From assembly GCF_001941865.1 (NCBI RefSeq), contig NZ_CP016162.1, positions 3,037,501-3,101,500 on the forward strand: 64,000 bases of DNA, read 5' to 3'. Made by a program: the position numbers and the translations under genes. Position 1 is the first letter of the stretch. Every line of letters begins with the position of its first letter. The notes beneath the pieces were generated by a model. That model did not search any database and had not been told where the DNA came from. It saw only the letters and a list, made by a program, of their open reading frames with translations. Of the stretch, positions 32,983-41,001 are shown piece by piece. Origin of the DNA: Pseudomonas alcaliphila JAB1 (GTDB lineage: Bacteria > Pseudomonadota > Gammaproteobacteria > Pseudomonadales > Pseudomonadaceae).

Positions 32983-33000
32983 TTCCTTGGTAGCAATACC
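32983..33000. promoter_or_regulatory. Candidate island operator upstream of pedH
   Basis: TTCCTTGGTAGCAATACC has its TTGGTA core 117 bases before the pedH ATG. It lies in the 217-base divergent spacer shared with the hypothetical gene at 33088. Confidence 0.55.
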
Positions 33001-33087
33001 TGCTCCACAGGCCATGATCATGACGATTGCGGCGGCCCCGGCTTTGCCCGACACTTGGCCGCCCGCACATTCTGATCGGAGACGCCC

Positions 33088-33474
33088 GTGCCCCACCCTC
33101 GCCAGGAAATTCTCAACCATCCCGATGCGCTGGACTGTACGGTCTATCGCCCCGACGAGCAGGACCCGGATGCCGAAGAGCAGGACCTGGGCGACGCCAA
33201 GGTCCTGATCACCGGCGCCTTCGAGCCGCCACAGGACTGGGATGCGCACCAGCGCGAGGACTACTACGGCGAGGAAGATCCCACCCACTTCGTCAGCGCC
33301 CATATCGAATGCCTGGCCAAGCCGGCCACCCGGGAATTCTTCATGCCCGACAGCGGTGACTACGTGGCTGTGCAGTCCAACCAGGGCGACGTGGTGATGT
33401 ATTACGTCTACGACCACGAAGAGACCGAGCACGGCCGTCATTACGTGCTGATTCGTGATGACGAAGAGCTCTAG
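33088..33474 (+). CDS. Hypothetical acidic protein
   Basis: This 128 aa soluble protein starts at a GTG (MPHPRQEILNHPDALDC) and has no signal peptide or membrane segment. It is rich in Asp and Glu (DEQDPDAEEQDLGDAK). It is divergent from pedH and shares its upstream region. I recognise no domain. Codon use matches the neighbours, so it is a real gene rather than a shadow. Confidence 0.7.
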   Translation: MPHPRQEILNHPDALDCTVYRPDEQDPDAEEQDLGDAKVLITGAFEPPQDWDAHQREDYYGEEDPTHFVSAHIECLAKPATREFFMPDSGDYVAVQSNQGDVVMYYVYDHEETEHGRHYVLIRDDEEL

Positions 33475-33496
33475 GCCCTGGCCCACAGCATAAGTG

Positions 33497-33515
33497 TGGG
33501 AGGCGCTTTAGCGGT
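33497..33515. repeat. REP half-site, family H
   Basis: GTGTGGGAGGCGCTTTAGCG is shared with the element at 49063. Only one arm is seen here. Confidence 0.5.
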
Positions 33516-33530
33516 AATGTCTTCAAGTGT

Positions 33531-34052
33531 GTAGCCCGGATGAAATCCGGGGGTGGCGAGCATATTTCTCCCGAATTTCATCCGGGCTACGAAGCTGGTG
33601 CTCCTGTAGGAGCCGGCTTGCCGGCGATAAAGCCCACCGGCCAACACCATCGCCCGCAAGCGGGCTCCTACGGGTTGGCATCAACCCGCCCCATCGCATT
33701 GAGCTCGTAGTGTAGGTAGTGTGTAGCCCGGATGAAATCCGGGGTAGCGAGCATATTTCTCCCGAATTTCATCCGGGCTACGAAGCTGGTGCTCCTGTAG
33801 GAGCCGGCTTGTCGGCTAAAGCCCACCGGCCAACACCATCGCCCGCAAGCGGGCTCCTACGGGTTGGCATCCACCCGCGCCATCGCATTGAGCTCGTAGC
33901 GTGGGTAGTGTGTAGCCCGGAAGAAATCCGGGGGGTAGCGAGCATATTTCTCCCGGATTTCATCCGGGCTACGAAACTGGTGCTCCTGCAGGAGCCGGCT
34001 TGCCGGCGATAAGGCCCACCGGCCAATACCATCGCCCGCAAGCGGGCTCCTA
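33531..34052. repeat. Threefold tandem array of REPIN pairs with copied gene end
   Basis: Three units start at 33531, 33723 and 33912 (spacing 192 and 189). Each has a family C pair (GTAGCCCGGATGAAATCCGG and its inverse), then a family B pair (GTAGGAGCCGGCTTGCCGGC, then inverse ATCGCCCGCAAGCGGGCTCC). Units 1 and 2 end with about 50 bases that copy the 3' end of the metallo-hydrolase gene at 34050. This fills the 575-base gap between 33475 and 34049; no gene is present. Confidence 0.9.
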
Positions 34053-34979
34053 CGGGTTGGCATCTACCCGCCCCATGGCGTTGCGCTCGTAGTGCGGGTA
34101 GAGGTGGCTGACACTGCGGATCAGCTCGTAACGACTCAGGCTGACCTGGGCGAAGCGCTCCGGAATAGGCGCGCGGATCAGCTCGTTCATCTCCGCGCCC
34201 TGCTCCGCGCCCTGGCGCAGCAAGCCATCGAGCCAGCCCAGGTAATCGCGCATCTGCGCGAAAGGCGCGGCATCGGTGGTCAGCGGCCCGTGCCCGGGCA
34301 CGATCTGCTGCCAGGGCAAGGCCTGGAGGCGATCCAGATCGGCCAGCCACACGTCCAGGCCCGGGCTGTTCGGCGTGGTCAGCGCGCGCTGGTAGAACAG
34401 GATATCGCCGGCGAACAACACGCCCGTGCGCTCATCGAGAATCACCAGGTCGGCGCCGGTATGCCCGCGCAGCGCCAGCAACTGCAGGCGTCGGCCGCCA
34501 ATTTCCAGCGTGCCTTCCTGTAATTCCTCAGTGGGCAGCACCACCTCGGTGCCGCGCATCCAGTCGCCCACCAGACGGTACATATTCTCTGCCATGGCGT
34601 CGCCCTGTTCGGCCAGCAATCGGGTGGTCTCGGGTAACGCGGCGATGGGTACGCTGGCGAAAGCCTGGTTGCCCAGCACATGATCGGGATGATGGTGAGT
34701 CAGGAGTACGCGCACCACCTGTTTGCCAGTGGCCTTCTCGACGCTTTGGCGCAGCGCCTCACCGTAACGACGCGAAGGACCGGTATCGATCACCACCACG
34801 CCATCGGCAGTTTCGATAAAGCCGACGTTGACGATATTGCCGCCGTTGTCTGCGGCGAAGTTACCGGTGCTGCCTTCCAGCAGCCAAACGCCCTCGGCGA
34901 TCTGCCGCGGTTGCAGGTTGTAGTCGAGTGCTTGGACAAACCCGGAACCGAGAGCCAGCAGAAACATTATCCAGCGCAT
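34050..34979 (-). CDS. Quinoprotein-relay metallo-hydrolase (MBL fold)
   Basis: The 309 aa exported protein has a signal peptide (residues 1-17) and the metallo-beta-lactamase motif THHHPDH with further ligands in RGHTGADLV and FAGDILF and VPGHGP. It belongs to the class found beside PQQ dehydrogenases and SoxYZ-like carriers (quinoprotein relay system zinc metallohydrolase). P. putida PP_2678 is the positional match. The stop TAG is provided by the GTAG start of a REP. Its last 16 codons are duplicated twice downstream. Confidence 0.88.
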   Translation of the reverse strand: MRWIMFLLALGSGFVQALDYNLQPRQIAEGVWLLEGSTGNFAADNGGNIVNVGFIETADGVVVIDTGPSRRYGEALRQSVEKATGKQVVRVLLTHHHPDHVLGNQAFASVPIAALPETTRLLAEQGDAMAENMYRLVGDWMRGTEVVLPTEELQEGTLEIGGRRLQLLALRGHTGADLVILDERTGVLFAGDILFYQRALTTPNSPGLDVWLADLDRLQALPWQQIVPGHGPLTTDAAPFAQMRDYLGWLDGLLRQGAEQGAEMNELIRAPIPERFAQVSLSRYELIRSVSHLYPHYERNAMGRVDANP

Positions 34980-35010
34980 GCTTTTCTCCTCGAAATCCGC
35001 CTGAGCCGCA

Positions 35011-35085
35011 CGCTTCGCCCCGAGGCGGGGCTCCTACAGACTGGGCGAGCATTGTTGCTTTGTAGGAGCCACGCCCCGCGACGAA
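35011..35085. repeat. REP pair, family F
   Basis: CTTCGCCCCGAGGCGGGGCT and the inverted GTAGGAGCCACGCCCCGCGA surround a short spacer between the two accessory genes. A similar pair stands at 60168-60245. Confidence 0.8.
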
Positions 35086-35096
35086 TGAAAGTACGT

Positions 35097-35846
35097 TCAG
35101 AACGCGGCCTGGAATTCGTTGCCGTTGTTGTCGCGCAGCCACAGCTCGGCCTGCTGATCGCCGCGCAGGTCGAAGGTCAGCGTCGGGTTCTCGCTGACCG
35201 CCGGGAACAGCTCCAGGCGCCCCAGCACCTGGCCATTCGGATCACGCAACTCGGCCTGTTCGATGTAGAACTCGGGGATGCCGCCGACCAGGCCGTTGTC
35301 CATGGGGTGCGAGACCTGCAGGCGCAGGCGGCTGTCCTCACCACGCACGAAGCGTTTGCCCAGCACCTGGCCCAGGCGCTCCTCCCAGCCTGCCTCGGCA
35401 CGCACCACGCTAGGCGCAGTACAGCCGCCACCCGCTGCCTCGACGCGAGCCGAGCCGATATGCCAGACGCCATCGTCGGTCAGCACCGCCGCGCGAATCG
35501 GCGTGGCCTGCTCGACACGGATGCGAATAGCCAGACTCGGCTCCAGATGCTTGCCGGGGGCGAAGTCGAGAATACGCGGGATGGGGTTGAGCTCGGCCCA
35601 GGCGAGAATACGTTTGACCTTGCCGCGGTAGGCGCTGGCGTCGATCTGGATCGGCACCTGGCGCGCATCCTCGGCGAATGGCGGTACCTCGAGGCGAATC
35701 TTGTCGTCGAAGACGAAGGCCTCACCATTTAGCAGACGCTGGTGGTAGTAGTCCCACATCACCGATGTGACCGGATCGGGCGCGGCGGCCCGTGCCTCCC
35801 AGGCCCAGGCAAACAGGGCCAGCAACATCAGGCTACGCCAATCCAT
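35097..35846 (-). CDS. Quinoprotein-associated SoxYZ-like carrier protein
   Basis: The 249 aa secreted protein (signal peptide ends about Ala20) has an N-terminal SoxY-like part and a C-terminal SoxZ-like part (VSHPMDNGLVGGIPEFYIEQ). SoxYZ proteins carry substrates on a terminal cysteine; the Cys seen here is in GGGCTAP at the end of the SoxY-like half. It stands in the PP_2677 position. What it carries in alcohol oxidation is unknown. Confidence 0.87.
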   Translation of the reverse strand: MDWRSLMLLALFAWAWEARAAAPDPVTSVMWDYYHQRLLNGEAFVFDDKIRLEVPPFAEDARQVPIQIDASAYRGKVKRILAWAELNPIPRILDFAPGKHLEPSLAIRIRVEQATPIRAAVLTDDGVWHIGSARVEAAGGGCTAPSVVRAEAGWEERLGQVLGKRFVRGEDSRLRLQVSHPMDNGLVGGIPEFYIEQAELRDPNGQVLGRLELFPAVSENPTLTFDLRGDQQAELWLRDNNGNEFQAAF

Positions 35847-35867
35847 CGCCCACCTCCGGCTCGACTC

Positions 35868-36740
35868 TTATTGGTATTGTTCAGGCTTCTCGTAACGCAA
35901 CCCGTAGCGCGCGTACAGGCGTTCGAGCGAGCCATCGAGAATCAGGTTTTCCAGCTGTTCTTCCAGGGCATAGGCCAGTTGCCGGTTGGTTTCGTGCACC
36001 GCCATGCCGATTTCCCAGATCTGCCGGCCCATGTCCGGGTAGGCGTTCTCGGCCAGGGCCAGCTGCGGGTCATTCGCCTCGTGCAGCAGCCAGTCCACCT
36101 CGCCACGCAGCGCCATCACCGCATCCACCTCACCACCCTGCATGGCGGCGAAGGCCAGCTGCGGCGTCGGGTAGTGACGGGTTTCCTGGCTGAGCATGCC
36201 GCCCTGCGCCGAACTCAGATAGAACGAGGGCACGCTCTCGACTTCCACACCCACCGGATGCTGACGCAGCGCAACGATGCTCGGCACCTCGGGCAGCCGC
36301 CGACGGTCGAACGCCAACTGCCAACGCTCGCGCTGATAGGGGCCGAACATCACCACGCGCTCGTTGACCAGCTCGCCCAGTTCGTTACGCATCTGTGTGT
36401 AGTCGCGGTCGTATGGCACGCGCAACATCAGGTCGGCCAACTGGCCTTGCGCGGTCACCCGGCCACGCCAGATGTAGTCACGCAAGTCATCGTCGAGCTT
36501 CTCGCCTGGCGGCGCCCACATCAGCTCCAGCTTGAGGCCGAGGCCGTCAGCCAGCGCCTTGGCCAGCTCGTAATCGATGCCGCGGGGCTGACCGTCCTGC
36601 TCATAGCTGTAAGGCGGGAAATTCTGGTACAGCGCCACGCGCAGGGTGCCCGACTCGGTGATGCGGTCGAAGTCGCGCACCTGTGCCTGGGCAGTGCCCA
36701 AGCACAGCAGCAGGCCACACAACAGGATCAGCCGGCGCAT
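35868..36740 (-). CDS. Periplasmic solute-binding-like protein (PedG-like)
   Basis: The 290 aa protein starts at 36740 (MRRLILLCGLLLCLG) with a clear signal peptide and GAGG upstream. It is a family 3 extracellular binding protein (SGTLRVALYQNFPPYSYEQDG). A possible earlier start at 36815 would put 25 residues before the signal peptide and is not chosen. It lies downstream of exaB, matching PP_2676 next to pedF. In such clusters these proteins assist PQQ dehydrogenases rather than an importer. Ligand unknown. Confidence 0.85.
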   Translation of the reverse strand: MRRLILLCGLLLCLGTAQAQVRDFDRITESGTLRVALYQNFPPYSYEQDGQPRGIDYELAKALADGLGLKLELMWAPPGEKLDDDLRDYIWRGRVTAQGQLADLMLRVPYDRDYTQMRNELGELVNERVVMFGPYQRERWQLAFDRRRLPEVPSIVALRQHPVGVEVESVPSFYLSSAQGGMLSQETRHYPTPQLAFAAMQGGEVDAVMALRGEVDWLLHEANDPQLALAENAYPDMGRQIWEIGMAVHETNRQLAYALEEQLENLILDGSLERLYARYGLRYEKPEQYQ

Positions 36741-36822
36741 GGCCTCGGAGAGGTTGAAGAAATCGTCGCGAGCGAAGGCAGGTCGCGCTGGGCCTGCGCG
36801 CAGCAGATTTTTCATCACGCTC

Positions 36823-37242
36823 TTACTCCTCGACGTGCACGCTCTCCAGATAGCTGCGCACCGCCCACAGCGCTTCCTGGCTGAGGAAGTCGGCCATCTT
36901 CGGCATGTACACGCGGCCATCGCGCACCGCACCGTTGATCACCCGCTCCTTGTACCACTCGTCGCCCATGGCCCCCAGTTCCAGCAGACGCAGGTCCGGG
37001 GCGATACCGCCGGACTTGGCTTCCAGGCCATGGCAGGCGGCGCAGTTCTGGTTGTAGGCCGAGGAGCCAATTTCGATGGCGCGCGGGTTGTCGCGATAGG
37101 GATTCTCTTCCAGCCACTCTTCACCCAGGGGCTCAAGGCCGTCGGTATTGACCGCCTGCGGCACCACGTCGCCATGCGCCCAGAGCTGGGTCGAGGCTGC
37201 CAGCAATACCAGGGCCAGGGTGGAATTGATTTTCTTGTTCAT
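36823..37242 (-). CDS. exaB: Cytochrome c550, electron acceptor of the alcohol dehydrogenase
   Basis: The 139 aa protein (start 37242, MNKKINSTLALV) has a signal peptide ending at Ala22 and one heme site Cys67-Ala-Ala-Cys70-His71. A methionine ligand is probably Met113 or Met116 (VYMPKM). It takes electrons from PQQH2 of ExaA in the periplasm. It is divergent from exaA, and is likely co-transcribed with the genes at 36740, 35846 and 34979. Also known as pedF. Confidence 0.94.
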   Translation of the reverse strand: MNKKINSTLALVLLAASTQLWAHGDVVPQAVNTDGLEPLGEEWLEENPYRDNPRAIEIGSSAYNQNCAACHGLEAKSGGIAPDLRLLELGAMGDEWYKERVINGAVRDGRVYMPKMADFLSQEALWAVRSYLESVHVEE

Positions 37243-37351
37243 GGCTAGGACCTCATCGAATGCACGCAAGACAGCTCGCACAGAGCTCGTGGCGACCATC
37301 TTAGAAAGGCCGCGCGGCACGCCGAATGCTGCTTTGGTGGTCGCGCTCTAG

Positions 37352-37365
37352 TCCCTTGGTAGTAG
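37352..37365. promoter_or_regulatory. Candidate operator in the exaA-exaB intergenic region
   Basis: TCCCTTGGTAGTAG has its TTGGTA core 114 bases before the exaB ATG and about 173 before exaA. It is the best conserved copy of the island motif and lies between divergent genes. Confidence 0.6.
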
Positions 37366-37533
37366 GGCTTGGGTGGGGGTTTTGGTGATGCCTTGGGAGC
37401 AAGGCCAAGTCATGGGCCGACCGGGAAATCGTCCCGGCAAAGGCGGGAGTTTTTCCGTAGGCGCAAAGGTGCGCGAGTTCCACCATCGAACTGCCACTGC
37501 GGCGACCTACCACCTCCAATGGGAAGCACAACC

Positions 37534-39396
37534 ATGACAACAAGAAACCTACCCAGCACCCCACGCCCCCTGGCGCTGGCCCTGATGCTGGCCGGCGGCC
37601 TGGCGCTGAGCCAGGGCGCGTTTGCCAAGCCGGTCACCTGGGATGACATTGCCAACGACCACACCACCACCAGCAACGTGCTGCAGTACGGCATGGGCAC
37701 CAACGCCCAGCGCTGGAGCCCGCTGGCTCAGGTGAACGCCGACAACGTGTTCAAGCTGACCCCGGCCTGGAGCTATTCCTTCGGTGACGAGAAGCAGCGC
37801 GGTCAGGAATCGCAGGCCATCATCCATGACGGCGTGGTCTACGTGACCGGTTCCTACTCGCGTGTGTTCGCCCTCGACGCCAAGACCGGCAAGCGCCTGT
37901 GGACCTACAGCCACCGCCTGCCCGACGACATCCGCCCATGCTGCGACGTGGTCAATCGCGGCGCCGCCATCTATGGCGACAAGATCTACTTCGGCACCCT
38001 CGACGCCCGCGTCGTGGCGCTGAACAAGGACACCGGCAAGGTGGTGTGGAACAAGAAGTTCGGCGACCACGCCGCCGGCTACACCATGACCGGCGCGCCG
38101 ACCATCGTCAAAGATGGCAAGAGCGGCAAGGTGCTGGTCATCCACGGCAGCTCCGGTGACGAGTTCGGTGTGGTCGGCAAACTGTTCGCCCGCGACCCGG
38201 ATACCGGCGAAGAAGTCTGGATGCGCCCGTTCGTCGAAGGCCACATGGGCCGCCTGAACGGCAAGGACAGCACCCCGACCGGCGACGTCAAGGCGCCGAG
38301 CTGGCCGGACGACCCCAACCACCCGACCGGCAAGAAGGAAGCCTGGAGCCAGGGCGGCGGCGCGCCGTGGCAGAGCGCCAGTTTCGATGCCGAAACCAAC
38401 ACCATCATCATCGGCGCCGGCAACCCGGCACCATGGAACGGCTGGGCGCGGACCAGCGACGGTGGCGATCCCAAGGACTACGACAGCCTCTACACCTCCG
38501 GCCAAGTTGGCGTCGACCCGACTACCGGCGAAGTGAAGTGGTTCTACCAGCACACCCCGAACGACGCCTGGGACTTCTCCGGCAACAACGAACTGGTGCT
38601 GTTCGACTACAAGGACAAGGACGGCAAGGTCACCAAGGCCACCGCCCATGCCGATCGCAACGGCTTCTTCTACGTGGTCGACCGCGCCAACGGCAAGCTG
38701 AAGAATGCCTTCCCCTTCGTCGACAAGATCACCTGGGCCAGCCATATCGACCTGGAAACCGGGCGCCCGGTCGAGAACGAAGGCCAGCGTCCGCCGAAGC
38801 CCAAGCCGGGCGAAAGCAAGGGTGAAGTGGTCGAGGTCTCCCCGCCCTTCCTCGGCGGCAAGAATTGGAACCCGATGGCCTACAGCCAGGACACCGGCCT
38901 GTTCTACGTGCCGGCCAACCACTGGAAGGAGGACTACTGGGCCGAAGAAGCGCACTACAAGAAGGGCTCCGCCTACCTGGGCATGGGCTTTCGCATCAAG
39001 CGCCTGTTCGACGACCACGTCGGCATCCTGCGGGCGATGAACCCGACCACCGGCAAGGTCGCCTGGGAGCATAAAGAGCGCCTGCCGCTATGGGCCGGCG
39101 TGCTCGCCACCAAGGGCAACCTGGTGTTCACCGGCACCGGCGACGGCTACTTCAAGGCCTTCGACGCCAAGAACGGCAAGGAGCTGTGGAAGTTCCAGGT
39201 CGGCACCGGAATCATCTCCCCGCCCGTCACCTGGGAGCAGGACGGCGAGCAGTACATCGGCGTGACCGCTGGTTACGGCGGCGCTGTGCCGCTGTGGGGT
39301 GGCGACATGGCCGAGCTGACCAAGCCGGTCGCTCAGGGTGGTTCCTTCTGGGTGTTCAAGCTGCCGAGCTGGGACAAGGCCAGCGCCCAGCGCTAA
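37534..39396 (+). CDS. exaA: Quinoprotein ethanol dehydrogenase ExaA, calcium type
   Basis: The 620 aa periplasmic enzyme oxidises ethanol and other primary alcohols with PQQ and calcium. The start at 37534 (MTTRNLPSTPRP) follows GGGAAG; the frame is open back to 37369 without support. A signal peptide ends near Ala31. Vicinal Cys136-Cys137 (DIRPCCDV), catalytic Asp347 in AWDFSGNNE, and Ser349 at the position that is Asp in lanthanide enzymes are seen. Equivalent to PedE of P. putida. Confidence 0.95.
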   Translation: MTTRNLPSTPRPLALALMLAGGLALSQGAFAKPVTWDDIANDHTTTSNVLQYGMGTNAQRWSPLAQVNADNVFKLTPAWSYSFGDEKQRGQESQAIIHDGVVYVTGSYSRVFALDAKTGKRLWTYSHRLPDDIRPCCDVVNRGAAIYGDKIYFGTLDARVVALNKDTGKVVWNKKFGDHAAGYTMTGAPTIVKDGKSGKVLVIHGSSGDEFGVVGKLFARDPDTGEEVWMRPFVEGHMGRLNGKDSTPTGDVKAPSWPDDPNHPTGKKEAWSQGGGAPWQSASFDAETNTIIIGAGNPAPWNGWARTSDGGDPKDYDSLYTSGQVGVDPTTGEVKWFYQHTPNDAWDFSGNNELVLFDYKDKDGKVTKATAHADRNGFFYVVDRANGKLKNAFPFVDKITWASHIDLETGRPVENEGQRPPKPKPGESKGEVVEVSPPFLGGKNWNPMAYSQDTGLFYVPANHWKEDYWAEEAHYKKGSAYLGMGFRIKRLFDDHVGILRAMNPTTGKVAWEHKERLPLWAGVLATKGNLVFTGTGDGYFKAFDAKNGKELWKFQVGTGIISPPVTWEQDGEQYIGVTAGYGGAVPLWGGDMAELTKPVAQGGSFWVFKLPSWDKASAQR

Positions 39397-39405
39397 GGGC
39401 CCAAC

Positions 39406-39486
39406 GCATGGCGCACCTAGGGTGCGCCATGCGCACCAGCTTCTTGCTATCCGCATTTGGCTGCGGTGCGCACGGCGCACCCTACC
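39406..39486. repeat. REP pair, family D, downstream of exaA
   Basis: GCATGGCGCACC / GGTGCGCCATGCGC forms a hairpin ten bases past the exaA stop and may act in termination. A second inverted copy lies at 39464-39486. Confidence 0.7.
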
Positions 39487-39508
39487 CCTGCTACCCCACC
39501 GTATTCCC

Positions 39509-39530
39509 GTAGGAGCGGCTTCAGCCGCGA
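39509..39530. repeat. Single REP, family A
   Basis: GTAGGAGCGGCTTCAGCCGC stands just upstream of the pentapeptide gene. Confidence 0.8.
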
Positions 39531-39562
39531 AGCGCATCAGGCAATCACCCCGAGGACTCGCC

Positions 39563-40222
39563 ATGAATTACCTGCCCCTGTTTATCCCGGTCCTGCTGCT
39601 GGTAATCGGCAGCCACGCTATCGGCGCCGAAACTGACAACGACGGCGTGCCGCAGATCAACGGCTGCCGCATCGAGCCCGACAGCCAATGCCCCAACGCC
39701 AACCTGCGTGGTGCCGACCTGCGCAACCTCGACATGCGCCGCATGAACCTGTCCGGCGCGGATCTTTCCGGCGCCGACCTGCGCCACGTCAACCTCGACC
39801 TGGCCAATCTGGAGAAAGCCAAGCTGCGCGGCGCCAATCTCACCCGCGCCAGCCTGCAACAGAGCAACCTGCGCCTGGCCGACCTGTCCGGCGCCAGCCT
39901 GGTGGCCATCGGCGGTTGGGGCCTGTTCGCCCAGGCTGCCGAGTTCGAAGGAGCCGACATGCGCGCCGCCAACCTGGAGTTCGCCCGCCTCTCCGGGGCC
40001 AAGCTGCACAACGTCCAGCTGCAGGCGGCCAATCTGGAAATGACCTGGCTGAGCAAGGCAGATCTCAAAGGCGCGCATCTTGAAGATGCCAACCTGCAAG
40101 AGGTGAAACTCGGCGGTTCCAACCTGGAAAACGCCAACCTCAGCGGCGCCCGTACCCGCTTCGGCAACTTTCAGGACGCCAACATGCCCGGCTGCGTAGC
40201 CTGCCCCAAGGGCTGGGACTGA
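39563..40222 (+). CDS. Exported pentapeptide-repeat protein
   Basis: The 219 aa protein starts MNYLPLFIPVLLLVIGS (39563, CGAGGA upstream) with a signal peptide. From about residue 45 to the end, A(D/N)LxX pentapeptides repeat (LRGADLRNLDMRRMNLSGAD), which fold as a right-handed beta-helix. A C-terminal CVACPKGW motif is notable. It corresponds in position to PP_2673 next to pedE. Function in alcohol oxidation is unknown. Confidence 0.87.
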   Translation: MNYLPLFIPVLLLVIGSHAIGAETDNDGVPQINGCRIEPDSQCPNANLRGADLRNLDMRRMNLSGADLSGADLRHVNLDLANLEKAKLRGANLTRASLQQSNLRLADLSGASLVAIGGWGLFAQAAEFEGADMRAANLEFARLSGAKLHNVQLQAANLEMTWLSKADLKGAHLEDANLQEVKLGGSNLENANLSGARTRFGNFQDANMPGCVACPKGWD

Positions 40223-40230
40223 TTCCCCGC

Positions 40231-40400
40231 GTAGGGTGGGCCGGGCGGTGATCCGCTTCAGCCCACCAAAAGCAAGCACGATAAACGCCGATCCGCGTTC
40301 TGGCGGGTTGCACCCGCCCTACGCCGCTCAACGCTCTCCCCCGTAGGAGCGGCTTCAGCCGCGATGCGCTCATGAACATCGCGGCTAAAGCCGCTCCTAC
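40231..40400. repeat. REP cluster (family E-like, then family A pair)
   Basis: GTAGGGTGGGCCGGGCGGTG to GGCGGGTTGCACCCGCCCTA (40231-40322) is followed by a complete family A inverted pair (40342-40400). With the remainder to 40569 this 346-base gap holds no gene I can support. Confidence 0.8.
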
Positions 40401-40569
40401 ATTTCACGCGAGCACCAGATCCAACACCTCACACCAAAAACCTCGCTCTCCCGCCCGACAGCAAAACAACCTGAACCATGCCCACACAGGGCAATCCCTT
40501 CTTAGGAACAGCCAGATCGAGGCGGCAGCGTCCAGGCCGCCATCAGTCATTGCCCAAGAGGGACCTGCC

Positions 40570-41001
40570 GTGACCACCACCACTGCAACGCCACACGCCT
40601 ACCCCAACATCCTCAGCCCCCTGCATGCCACCTTGCTGTGCGGCCAGGTGCCGCTGTTTCTCGGCGCCCTGCTCGCCGACATCGCCTACTACCGCAGCTA
40701 CCAGATCCAGTGGAGCAACTTCGCCTCCTGGCTGATCGCCGGTGCCCTGGTATTCGCCGGCCTGGCGCTGCTGTTCGCCCTCGTCGGGCTGTTCCGTGCA
40801 CGTGGCAGCTCGCGCCCGCTCACCTACTTCCTGCTGCTCCTGGTCACCTGGGTGCTGGGTTTCATCAATGCGCTGGAGCACGCCAAGGACGCCTGGGCCG
40901 TGATGCCCATGGGTCTGGCCCTGTCGGTGATCGTTACCCTGCTGGCCATCGCCGCCACCTGGATCGGCCTGACCCAGCCACGCACAGGAGACGCCCGATG
41001 A
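40570..41001 (+). CDS. DUF2231-like membrane protein
   Basis: The 143 aa protein starts at GTG 40570 (AGAGGGA upstream). Four membrane helices are predicted by eye (residues about 18-38, 51-73, 83-100, 112-132). It overlaps the sorbosone-dehydrogenase gene by ATGA, so the two are coupled. Such membrane partners often anchor soluble redox enzymes. Function is inferred from pairing only. Confidence 0.75.
   Translation: MTTTTATPHAYPNILSPLHATLLCGQVPLFLGALLADIAYYRSYQIQWSNFASWLIAGALVFAGLALLFALVGLFRARGSSRPLTYFLLLLVTWVLGFINALEHAKDAWAVMPMGLALSVIVTLLAIAATWIGLTQPRTGDAR

Noticed and set aside
33531..34052. CRISPR-like array
   Set aside because: Period is about 190 bases and the units are nearly identical throughout, with no unique spacers and no cas genes nearby.
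36741..36815. Earlier ATG (36815) for the solute-binding protein
   Set aside because: It has a fair ribosome site but would place 25 polar residues before the signal peptide.
37369..37533. N-terminal extension of exaA
   Set aside because: The extension begins at TTG, contains the candidate operator region and precedes the signal peptide.
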